A stretch of 40,618 nt of DNA, taken from assembly GCA_022821495.1 (NCBI GenBank), contig JAJEDN010000085.1:1-40618 (forward strand), in the 5' to 3' direction. The notes beneath the pieces are model-generated. The model did not search any database. It was given only the letters and a program-made list of their open reading frames with translations, and was not told the origin of the DNA. This DNA comes from Candidatus Poribacteria bacterium (lineage in GTDB: Bacteria; Poribacteria; WGA-4E; WGA-3G). Of the stretch, positions 24,822-31,936 are shown in pieces. The position numbers and the translations under genes are program-made. The stretch's first letter is position 1. Every line of letters starts with the position of its first letter.

Positions 24822-25655
24822 ATGAGAAACCCGAAAAAAGATCCCTTCTTTTCCTTCGCGAACCTTGATAATAGCGAAACGCAGCTCGCAATGGGCGCGC
24901 TGCTTATCGCGCAAAGCGAGTACCCTGAACTCAATATTGAGGCATACCTTCGGCAATTGGATGAAATGGCAGACGCAGTTCGGGAACAGCTCCAAGCGAC
25001 AACGCTACCTGAGGAACACATCGCTGAACTGAATCGCTATCTCTTTGAAGAAAAAGGGTTCACAGGAAATATCGACAATTACTACGCCTTAGGGAACAAC
25101 TTTCTCAACATCGTCCTCGAAAAAAAGACAGGGATCCCAATTACGTTAGCGGTCGTCTATATTGAAGTCGGTAGACGTGCGGGACTTCCGCTCGTTGGCA
25201 TCAATTTTCCGGGGCATTTCCTCGTCAAATACCGACTCGAACATTTAGATATTCTCCTCGATGTGTTTGAAAACGGGGTGCTTATGACGGAGGATACGCT
25301 TCGCTCAAAACTTCAAGCCAATTTTGAGGCATCTGTGTCGTTAGAACCGAGTATGTTAGCCGAAGCCACGGATAAAGAAATTTTAGCGCGTATTTTGCGA
25401 AACCTAACGCGTGCCTATACACTTCTTGAGCAATACGACCAAGCGATTACTGCCGCCGAACGCATTATGTGGTTGCTCCCAGAGGCTACTGGCGATTACC
25501 GCACGCTCGGTTATCTTTACTACAAAAACCACGCGTATCATAAGAGCATCACCGCTTTTGAAACATATCTTCAACTTGCGAAGGAACCGCCGGATGCAGC
25601 GGCAGTCGAGCGGAATATACAACAACTCCAAAAACTGCTTTCACGTCTGAATTAA
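24822..25655 (+). CDS. SirB1-like transglutaminase-fold protein with C-terminal TPR
   Basis: About 277 residues. The N-terminal two thirds match the SirB1/Transglut_core2 family: an NNFLNIVLEKKTGIPITLAV stretch, then VYIEVGRRAGLPLVGINFPG and HFLVKY. The catalytic Cys of true transglutaminases is missing, as is usual for SirB1. The last 90 residues contain a TPR pair (YTLLEQYDQAITAAERIMWL, then YYKNHAYHKSITAFETYLQL). The biochemical role is unknown. The ATG at 24822 is preferred over a TTG seven codons earlier; neither has a clear ribosome site. It precedes the R-M cassette by 70 nt. Confidence 0.8.
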   Translation: MRNPKKDPFFSFANLDNSETQLAMGALLIAQSEYPELNIEAYLRQLDEMADAVREQLQATTLPEEHIAELNRYLFEEKGFTGNIDNYYALGNNFLNIVLEKKTGIPITLAVVYIEVGRRAGLPLVGINFPGHFLVKYRLEHLDILLDVFENGVLMTEDTLRSKLQANFEASVSLEPSMLAEATDKEILARILRNLTRAYTLLEQYDQAITAAERIMWLLPEATGDYRTLGYLYYKNHAYHKSITAFETYLQLAKEPPDAAAVERNIQQLQKLLSRLN

Positions 25656-25725
25656 GTAGTGTAACATTTCTACGCTTCTTTCACAGAAAACCTGATATAA
25701 CACAGCAAGGAGGAAACAAACGAAT

Positions 25726-27123
25726 ATGTTTACGAAATCCCAAATTGACGTAGAAAAATTAAATCCAGATTCACCGTTTTTCAAGAATGCTCTTGTTCCA
25801 ACTCGCGAAGAATCAACCCTTTTGTCTCTGCTTGATAACCTTGGTAAGTTACCAACAGGGTTTAGAGGTGAATTGTTTGTGCCCCTACTTACACACACAA
25901 ATCCGAAAATTCGCACGCTTGCTGTAAAAAATGTTGGGAAACTCAAAGATGAAAGATTTTTAACGGAACTTTCACAATTCGCAGCTACAGAAAAGAATAC
26001 GTTTGCTCGACGCGAGGCGATTTCCGCTATCGGACGTATGAGAAGCGAGAAAGCAATACCAACCTTGATGCACTACCTTACCGATACTGATCCAAAGGTT
26101 GTCTTACAATCTGTGCGGGCATTACTCTATTTCAAGGAAAAATCCGAGGTTCAAACAGCACTAGACGCACTACTCGAACACCCAAATGAACTCATTCGAG
26201 AACATCTTATCAGTGAAATAGAAGACAAAAGATCAGGACGGCAAAACGGGAAAAAAGACCCGCAGCACCCAATTAGTCCAGAGGCTCTCAAGAACGTGAT
26301 CGTCCATGCCGATGTTCAAGAGGCACTAAAATTGATTCCAGATGAGTCAATTCATCTCACCTTTACTTCTCCGCCTTATTACAATGCACGCGATTATACG
26401 ATCTATCAGAGTTACGAGGCATATCTTGACTTCTTAACTACTATTTTCAAAGAGACACACCGTATTACTAAAGAGGGACGTTTTTTTGTCCTTAATACAT
26501 CTCCTGTTATTGTGCCTCGCATTAGCCGAGCACATTCAAGCAAACGGTATGCTATTCCTTACGACATGCACCCACGTCTCACTGACATAGGATGGGAATT
26601 TATTGATGACATTGTTTGGACAAAACCAGACTATGCTGCAAAAAACCGAAATGGAGGGTTCTTTCAACATCGTAAACCTCTTGGTTACAAAGCGAATTCT
26701 GTGACCGAAAGCGTGATGGTATACCGAAAGAAAACAAATAGATTGATCGATTGGAATATTCGCCAGTATGATGACGAAACTATTGCTGCAAGCAGAGTTA
26801 CGGGTGAATATGAAAAGACGAACCTATGGCATATTAATCCAACAGCAAACAAAGTTCACCCCGCTGTTTTCCCATCTGAATTAGCATCGCGTATTGTGCA
26901 ATTTTATTCCTTTAAAGGAGATCTCGTCTTTGATCCATTTGGAGGCAGTGGAACTGTTGGATACGTTGCCCTGACTCACGATAGACTCTTCCTTCTTTGT
27001 GAAAAAGAGATGGCATATGTTGAATATGCAAGCCAGACACTCGACACACCTCTATTTACCCATGCAAAGCCCCGAGTTCTTTCGCTTACTGATTTAAAAT
27101 CTGAATTCGCTGAAAGGAACTAA
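25726..27123 (+). CDS. DNA N4-cytosine (or N6-adenine) methyltransferase fused to HEAT repeats
   Basis: Type II modification methylase of 465 residues. The C-terminal catalytic domain has motif IV TSPPYYN (214-220) before motif I DPFGGSGT (403-410), the order of the beta class; the TSPPY form favours N4-cytosine methylation. Residues about 45-165 are HEAT-like repeats (LLTHTNPKIRTLAVKNVGKL, then ATEKNTFARREAISAIGRM), an uncommon addition. AAGGAGG lies 12 nt before the ATG. The endonuclease gene follows after 5 nt. Base composition is clearly more A+T-rich than in the flanking SirB1-like and tsaB genes, suggesting horizontal acquisition. Recognition site unknown. Confidence 0.88.
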   Translation: MFTKSQIDVEKLNPDSPFFKNALVPTREESTLLSLLDNLGKLPTGFRGELFVPLLTHTNPKIRTLAVKNVGKLKDERFLTELSQFAATEKNTFARREAISAIGRMRSEKAIPTLMHYLTDTDPKVVLQSVRALLYFKEKSEVQTALDALLEHPNELIREHLISEIEDKRSGRQNGKKDPQHPISPEALKNVIVHADVQEALKLIPDESIHLTFTSPPYYNARDYTIYQSYEAYLDFLTTIFKETHRITKEGRFFVLNTSPVIVPRISRAHSSKRYAIPYDMHPRLTDIGWEFIDDIVWTKPDYAAKNRNGGFFQHRKPLGYKANSVTESVMVYRKKTNRLIDWNIRQYDDETIAASRVTGEYEKTNLWHINPTANKVHPAVFPSELASRIVQFYSFKGDLVFDPFGGSGTVGYVALTHDRLFLLCEKEMAYVEYASQTLDTPLFTHAKPRVLSLTDLKSEFAERN

Positions 27124-27128
27124 AATTT

Positions 27129-28121
27129 ATGACCGTTACTGGTATTGTTATCAAAAATATCATCCGCAAACTCCTCGCAGGTCAGGATTATCGTTCCGAA
27201 ATCGTGACGCTACTTGATGCTGAGTTCTTGCAATATGTTATTGATTTCTTCAAACGTGTCGCTTGTGCAAAGTTGGATAACAAGGATGTGACCGCTGATT
27301 GGTACAAAAAGGAATTCCTTTGTTCAGACTCATTTTCACCTCAAGAAGTGGCTATTCATTCAGGTCTAAACAAGAAAACAATTACAAACATGTACAATTC
27401 TGGACGCAAACAAATTGTGTTAGACGCATCTACGGAACATTACGACACGCTTTACGATGCTATCAACAGTTTGACTGAACAAGATAGCATGGATATAGCT
27501 CTCACCATAAAATTTAGGGATGTAAGTGTTGACTTGAATATCAACGAGAGTTTGATTGTTATTAACACACTTGCCGTGAAACGTTCTGCACTCAGTGGCG
27601 GATTATGGAGCACAGCCGGTAAACAGGTTGAAAAACCTTTAATGGCGACACTTTGTGCGCTTTTCCAGGTCCCACAAAAATATTATGATCAGGGCAATCT
27701 TCCAGACTCACAACGTGAATCCGATTTTTATCTGTTTGATAACGCTAATGAAGGTTTTCCGTGTGAAGTAAAGTTAATGGGAAAAGGAAACCCTGAAAGT
27801 GCAGATGCGGTGTATGCCCGAGGCAGCCGCGTGTTGGTTGCAAATATACTCTCGGACTTGAACAAAGAACAAATGGATGCAAATGGCATTTTCTGGGTCG
27901 AACTTAAAAATATCGATGATTACAAGCGATTTGAACACGTTTTAAATGCGCTTTCAATTCCTTGTAAACCTTTCAACGGGGATCTCCAAGAAGCGTTAGA
28001 TGAAATTTTGCCCATAATTCTTTCCGATGATGTTCCTACTTCTGCAACTCCACAAGTAGTTTTACAAGAACGCACGGAAAATGATGATTCTACCACACAA
28101 TTACTAGTTGAATTTGAATGA
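27129..28121 (+). CDS. Type II restriction endonuclease, possibly CfrBI-like
   Basis: A 330-residue protein directly after the methylase. The centre holds a PD-(D/E)XK site: RESDFYLF with D199, then PCEVKLMG with E213 and K215. Before it, a helix-turn-helix-like stretch (QEVAIHSGLNKKTITNMYNSG, cited in parts as QEVAIHSGL and NKKTITNMY) could contact DNA. The GKQVEKPLMATL segment recalls the CfrBI endonuclease family, whose partner is also a TSPPY N4-cytosine methylase; this is from memory and low confidence. AAAGGA, inside the end of the methylase gene, serves as ribosome site. The stop overlaps the tsaB start (ATGA). A+T-rich like its partner. Confidence 0.75.
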   Translation: MTVTGIVIKNIIRKLLAGQDYRSEIVTLLDAEFLQYVIDFFKRVACAKLDNKDVTADWYKKEFLCSDSFSPQEVAIHSGLNKKTITNMYNSGRKQIVLDASTEHYDTLYDAINSLTEQDSMDIALTIKFRDVSVDLNINESLIVINTLAVKRSALSGGLWSTAGKQVEKPLMATLCALFQVPQKYYDQGNLPDSQRESDFYLFDNANEGFPCEVKLMGKGNPESADAVYARGSRVLVANILSDLNKEQMDANGIFWVELKNIDDYKRFEHVLNALSIPCKPFNGDLQEALDEILPIILSDDVPTSATPQVVLQERTENDDSTTQLLVEFE

Positions 28122-28807
28122 AAATTTTAGGTATTGATACCTCAACCCCTATTGGCAGCGTCGCCTTAATCGATGGCAACAACTTAGTCGCTGAACATAC
28201 CCTCAATATCGTCCAAGCCCACTCCTCCAGACTCATGCCTGCGATTGACGGTGTCCTGAAGTGGGGCGACATTACGGCAGACACTTTAGATGGATGCGCC
28301 GTCGGCATTGGACCCGGTTCGTTCACCGGTATCCGTATCGGTGTTGCAACGATTAAATCGCTCTGTTACGCACTCGACAAACCGATTGTCGGTGTCTCAA
28401 CCTTGGAAGCAATCGCCTATAATCTCCGATGGACAAACGGCATCATCTGTCCGCTCCTTGACGCGCGGCGCAGTGAAATCTACGGTACTATTTTTGAAGG
28501 CGGGTCCGACTGGCAACGTCTCAGCGAAGATCTCTGCTTACCGATTGATGCTTTCCTTGATCGGCTTGGTGAAATGACGGCACAACGGCGTGTGCCGACC
28601 ACTTTTAACTTTGTCGGTGATGGACTGGCGACGTACGGGGAAGCAGTCCGCGAAAGACTCGGCGAGCGTGCTCATTTTGCGGATCCTATTTTCAATGTTC
28701 CGCGGGGCGCAGCTATCGCTCGTCTTGGAAAACAACGACTCCAAACAGGCGATATTGATGACTACTGGACTTTGGTGCCAAACTATGTTAGAGTTGGACT
28801 ATACTGA
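28118..28807 (+). CDS. tsaB: tRNA t6A biosynthesis protein TsaB
   Basis: Dimerisation partner and stabiliser of TsaD in synthesis of threonylcarbamoyl-adenosine at position 37 of ANN-decoding tRNAs. Length of 229 residues is normal. Motifs are MKILGIDTSTPIGSVAL at the N-terminus, ahead of HSSRLMPAID and GIGPGSFTGIRIGVATIKSL. The start overlaps the stop of the restriction endonuclease gene by 4 nt (ATGA), so expression may depend on the cassette's transcript. No ribosome site other than the overlap is visible. A C-rich repeat begins at the base after the stop codon. Confidence 0.93.
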   Translation: MKILGIDTSTPIGSVALIDGNNLVAEHTLNIVQAHSSRLMPAIDGVLKWGDITADTLDGCAVGIGPGSFTGIRIGVATIKSLCYALDKPIVGVSTLEAIAYNLRWTNGIICPLLDARRSEIYGTIFEGGSDWQRLSEDLCLPIDAFLDRLGEMTAQRRVPTTFNFVGDGLATYGEAVRERLGERAHFADPIFNVPRGAAIARLGKQRLQTGDIDDYWTLVPNYVRVGLY

Positions 28808-28882
28808 TTAGGACTTAGGAAAAAATAGTAATTTCGGCGTTTTTAACCCCCTAAATCCCCTTATCAGGGGGACTTTAAGAGG
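28808..28882 (+). repeat. C-rich interspersed repeat abutting the tsaB stop codon
   Basis: TTAGGACTTAGGAAAAAAT, AGTAATTTCGGCGTTTTT and the C-tract/hairpin core, ending GACTTTAAGA. It is nearly collinear with the copy at 16340-16412. The second C-tract is one base shorter. The peroxiredoxin gene begins 22 nt later, and AAGGAGA lies between. Confidence 0.9.
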
Positions 28883-28903
28883 AATGCTTTAAGGAGATTT
28901 TTC

Positions 28904-29776
28904 ATGATATTTACGCATTTCTGTAGATGTTTACTTACCCTGTTGCTCTCTGTAGGTATCACCGCAGCTGCCCACGCCTTAGAGGTTGGGGATCGTGTGT
29001 TTGGCTCCGAACTTGCCACAGATATTGAATTCGCCCAAAATTTGCACGGCAAATCAAACGTGTATGTCATAAATTATGTGCTACCTGAGTCAAAGTCGGA
29101 TGCCCCAGAAATCAACGAAGCACTCATGCTAAAATATAACACGACGGTAGTATCAAGACAAGTATCCGAAGCAGAAGAAACAGGATTGTTCATTATTGAT
29201 AAATCTGGGTACGTGCGATGGAAACACACCAGTGAAACCGAAAATCCGACATTAGAAGAACTCACAACAGCACTCGCTAAACTCAAACGGAACACGCCTT
29301 TATCTATTGGTACCGCTGCCCCAGATTTTAATCTCACTGAAGCGGACGGCAAAACACAATTCAAACTTTCGGATTATAAAGGAAAGAAGAACGTCCTTGT
29401 CAGTTTATTGCTTCAAACGTACTGACCGGTCTGTGCGAATTACACGGCGCAGTTTGCGACCGATCAAAAACTATTCAACGAAACATACGATACCGTTGTT
29501 GCAGTGATTAAACCGGAACCGCTCTCAGTCATATCGAAATTTAAGGACTCTGAAACAATGGATGTTCCGCTGCTTGCGGATCCGGGTTCTTCTGTTCATG
29601 AATCTTACGGCATTGTTAAACCGTATCACTTCCACCGCCGGGATATGTATCTACCTGCGACCTTCTTAATCGATAAAGCGGGTAACTTAAAATGGCTCTA
29701 TATCGGTAAACGCAATTCGGATCGTCCTGCCCGGGAATTGATTCTCGAACAACTCTCGCAGCTGCAGCATAGATGA
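28904..29776 (+). CDS. Candidate selenoprotein: exported peroxiredoxin/thioredoxin-fold protein with in-frame TGA (UPVC)
   Basis: One 290-residue reading frame interrupted only by TGA at 29423-29425 (residue 174). An AAGGAGA site and a signal peptide (ending AAAHALEV) fix the start. Residues about 27-133 are a first, cysteine-less redoxin-like domain ending FIIDKSGYVRWKH. A second AhpC/TSA domain starts at IGTAAPDFNLTEADGKTQF, KGKKNVLV, then LLQTY-[TGA]-PVCANYTAQF, and ends YLPATFLIDKAGNLKWLYIG. The TGA falls where a CxxC or (T/S)xxC redox motif is expected, giving UxxC. No other stop or frameshift occurs, and a SECIS-like hairpin follows. The gene overlaps the next start by ATGA. Alternatives: a nonsense mutation of a TGC/TGT codon, or a sequencing error. 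Confidence 0.7.
29445..29462 (+). promoter_or_regulatory. SECIS-like hairpin downstream of the in-frame TGA
   Basis: CGGCGC (29445-29450), loop AGTTT, then GCG-A-CCG (29456-29462): two 3-bp G+C stems with one bulged A. The apical loop starts 25 nt after the TGA and has G as its second base, within the usual bacterial SECIS range (about 16-37 nt, G in the first two loop positions). A competing stem CTGTGC/GCGCAG (29431-29452 region) is also possible, so the fold is not certain. Confidence 0.45.
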
Positions 29777-31203
29777 ACCGTATCTTTAAAAACACATCCA
29801 GCCTTTTTAGCGCGCACCTTATCGGCCGCCTCGGTTCACTGGTAATAACAGTCTGGCTGATGCCTCGTTATTTTTCTGAAAGTGAACTTGGCGGCTATTT
29901 TGTTGCAATCGCGCTGACCAACCTGATAGCGATCCTGACAGAACTCGGCATACAAAACCCGCTCATCCGAGAGATGACGTTGCACCTGGAGCAGACACGA
30001 CACTATCTCGGCAATGCGCTCATCGTTCGCGGTATTCTATCAATCCTCGCATACAGCCTCATGCTTATCAGCGGGACCTTCCTCTACGCCCCGATAATTG
30101 TAGAGATGATCATTTTCTTAGGATTGGCAGAGATCGCCAATTCTGTTGCGCAGTTATATCGGTGCGTCTTCCGCGCTTATGAGGAGATGAAATATGAGGC
30201 GTTCACTGTGGTTGCTGAGCGTGGTGTGTTTCTCTTCGTCAGTGGTGCAGCGATCCTCTTTGGATACGGATTGGTGACTATCTGCCAGATAATGCTCGTA
30301 GCGGCTTGTATTAACCTCATCCTGAGCGTGGGGTTCACCCGATTCCGGTTTACGCTGCTCCGCTTCCAACCGAGCCGAGAGACGGTAAAGGTACTGATGC
30401 AGCAGGCACTTCCGTTTGCGATTGGCAATCTCTTCAACCTACTCTATTTTCGTGTAGATGCGATCATGCTGTCAAAGTTAAGTTCGGAAGGCGTAGATGC
30501 TAACACATGGTACGGGTTGGCGTATACCATTGTCAACGCCTTCACGATACTGCCGGGCGCGTTTATGATGGGTGCTATGTTTCCAGTGTTATCTCGGGCT
30601 TGGGAACGAGAGAAGGGGAGATTCCCAAGCGCGTACGCGTTCGGTATGCGATGGATGATACTGTGCGGACTTCCGTTTGCGGTCGGGCTTTCAACACTAT
30701 CTCCCGAAATTGCAGCGGTATTATTTTCGACTTATACCTCGGCGCAAGTGAATAAAATCGCAACGGCACTTCAATGGCTCAGTTGGTCGGGTGGCCTTAT
30801 CTTCGTAACGACGGTAGTCTTGGCAGTCCTACGAGCGACAGATAAACGGCGTGCCTTCTCAGTGCTCATGGGGACGACAGCACTCTTGAACATCTGCCTG
30901 AATCTATATCTAATCCCACGTTTCAGCCATGTCGGTGCAGCAATAGCGATGGTTATCAGTGAAGCGTACATACTCGTCGTTGGGATCGGCTATATCTCCA
31001 GAAATATCGTCAAATTTCGAGAGACATCCCGCATCATACGAACACTTCTGAAAGCAGGCACTCTCGCTGCTGTGATGGGCATCGGTTTGGTGTTGTTGAA
31101 GGGATTTCTCTCGGTTTGGGTTTTGATTCCGTTGGCAGTGCTGTTTTATGCTGGTGGGATCGCCGTTTTAGGGGAATTCCAGGCAAGGTTCAGGTTTGAT
31201 TAA
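29773..31203 (+). CDS. Polysaccharide/lipid-linked oligosaccharide flippase (MATE/Wzx-type)
   Basis: Integral membrane protein of 476 residues with about 12-14 hydrophobic helices, typical of the MOP superfamily Wzx/polysaccharide biosynthesis proteins. Landmarks are an N-terminal NTSSLFSAHLIGRLGSLVIT, LGGYFVAIALTNLIAILTELG, and YFRVDAIMLSKLSS with the family's mid-protein charged helix. It should flip a lipid-linked glycan across the inner membrane; the substrate cannot be read from sequence. The start overlaps the end of the selenoprotein candidate (ATGA), so the two are co-translated. No glycosyltransferase gene adjoins. Confidence 0.85.
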   Translation: MNRIFKNTSSLFSAHLIGRLGSLVITVWLMPRYFSESELGGYFVAIALTNLIAILTELGIQNPLIREMTLHLEQTRHYLGNALIVRGILSILAYSLMLISGTFLYAPIIVEMIIFLGLAEIANSVAQLYRCVFRAYEEMKYEAFTVVAERGVFLFVSGAAILFGYGLVTICQIMLVAACINLILSVGFTRFRFTLLRFQPSRETVKVLMQQALPFAIGNLFNLLYFRVDAIMLSKLSSEGVDANTWYGLAYTIVNAFTILPGAFMMGAMFPVLSRAWEREKGRFPSAYAFGMRWMILCGLPFAVGLSTLSPEIAAVLFSTYTSAQVNKIATALQWLSWSGGLIFVTTVVLAVLRATDKRRAFSVLMGTTALLNICLNLYLIPRFSHVGAAIAMVISEAYILVVGIGYISRNIVKFRETSRIIRTLLKAGTLAAVMGIGLVLLKGFLSVWVLIPLAVLFYAGGIAVLGEFQARFRFD

Positions 31204-31267
31204 GCAGACTTTCTTTTTCAAAGGAATTGATACCGAAGAAGCATGAGTTGGCACTTCAGAATTTGGA

Positions 31268-31587
31268 TTAAGAATCTATATAAACGATTTGATGTGGTTG
31301 AATAGCTTGTAGAACCTCACGTAACTGAGGCATCAACGGAAGTAAGACATCCAATCTATTTCGATAAGCAACAAGCACAACAACCGCAATATCAAAATGG
31401 TTGAGATTCTGTTGATATTCAATGCCTCTGTCAGCAGTAAGCCAGACATCAAATTCTTTTTCTGCTATACGGAGCAATTCCCATTTTCTATACCAGACCA
31501 ACCTTTTTCTTGAACCGTGAAAACAGCATGCTCAGTTAATTCTTGTTTAAGTTTTTTAGGTAAGCATTCATCAATCAGAATATGCAT
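31268..31587 (-). pseudogene. DUF5615 PIN-like toxin, frameshifted
   Basis: From the ATG at 31587 the frame reads MHILIDECLPKKLKQ and on to QEKGWSGIENG, then shifts into NCSV and a stop after 40 codons. The expected continuation ELLRIAEKEFDVWLTADRG and the C-terminal half run in another frame to the stop at 31268. Restoring one G in the run at 31478-31480 (GGG to GGGG) joins both halves into a DUF5615-type protein of about 106 residues with the acidic residues D6, E7 and TADRG. It overlaps the end of the DUF433 gene by 17 nt, the usual antitoxin-toxin layout. Either a decayed toxin, programmed frameshifting or a homopolymer sequencing error. Confidence 0.75.
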
Positions 31588-31822
31588 GGGCTTGCGTAAG
31601 CAATATCTCCTTTGCCAATTCTAAAGCCTGCATAGCCTGCGTACGACTGACCGAAGGAAAATCCTCTAAAAACTCGTCTAAGCTATCACCCGCTTCTAAA
31701 TAATCAATGAGATTTTTGATGGGAACACGCGTGTTTTTGAAAACAGGCGTCCCACTCATAATTCGTGCATTGCAAGTAATAAGGTTGTTGATAGTTTTCT
31801 TTGTATGTTCATTAGATTTCAT
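31571..31822 (-). CDS. DUF433 antitoxin-like protein
   Basis: About 83 residues from the ATG at 31822, preceded by AAGGAGAATTCACAC; the longer reading from 31867 lacks such a site. The core matches DUF433: ITCNARIMSGTPVFKNTRVP, then LIDYLEAGDSLDEFLEDFP, then SRTQAMQALELAKEILL. DUF433 proteins have a winged-helix-like fold and pair with DUF5615 PIN-like proteins as toxin-antitoxin modules. Here the partner overlaps by 17 nt and is frameshifted. It probably autorepresses the operon. Confidence 0.85.
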   Translation of the reverse strand: MKSNEHTKKTINNLITCNARIMSGTPVFKNTRVPIKNLIDYLEAGDSLDEFLEDFPSVSRTQAMQALELAKEILLTQAHAYSD

Positions 31823-31884
31823 GTGTGAATTCTCCTTAAGCAGTATGTTTATCTCCAGCTGTCGCAAAAAAATATAGTAATTTA

Positions 31885-31914
31885 AGAATACTACAAAAAT
31901 GTGTTAACTGTCAA
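31885..31914 (-). promoter_or_regulatory. Promoter of the DUF433/DUF5615 operon
   Basis: Minus strand TTGACA (31909-31914), an 18-nt spacer, then TATTCT (31885-31890), about 60 nt before the ATG at 31822. Confidence 0.55.
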
Positions 31915-31936
31915 CGGCAATAAAAAAGAATCGCTC

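Noticed and set aside
29504..29776. Separate 90-residue gene starting at an ATG at 29504
   Set aside because: It is in frame with the upstream peroxiredoxin-like sequence, has no ribosome site, and would begin in the middle of the redoxin fold. Reading through the TGA explains both halves.
28904..29776. TGA as a general sense codon (alternative genetic code)
   Set aside because: Other confident genes end in TGA, for example the endonuclease at 28121, tsaB at 28807 and this gene itself at 29776, so reassignment is not supported.
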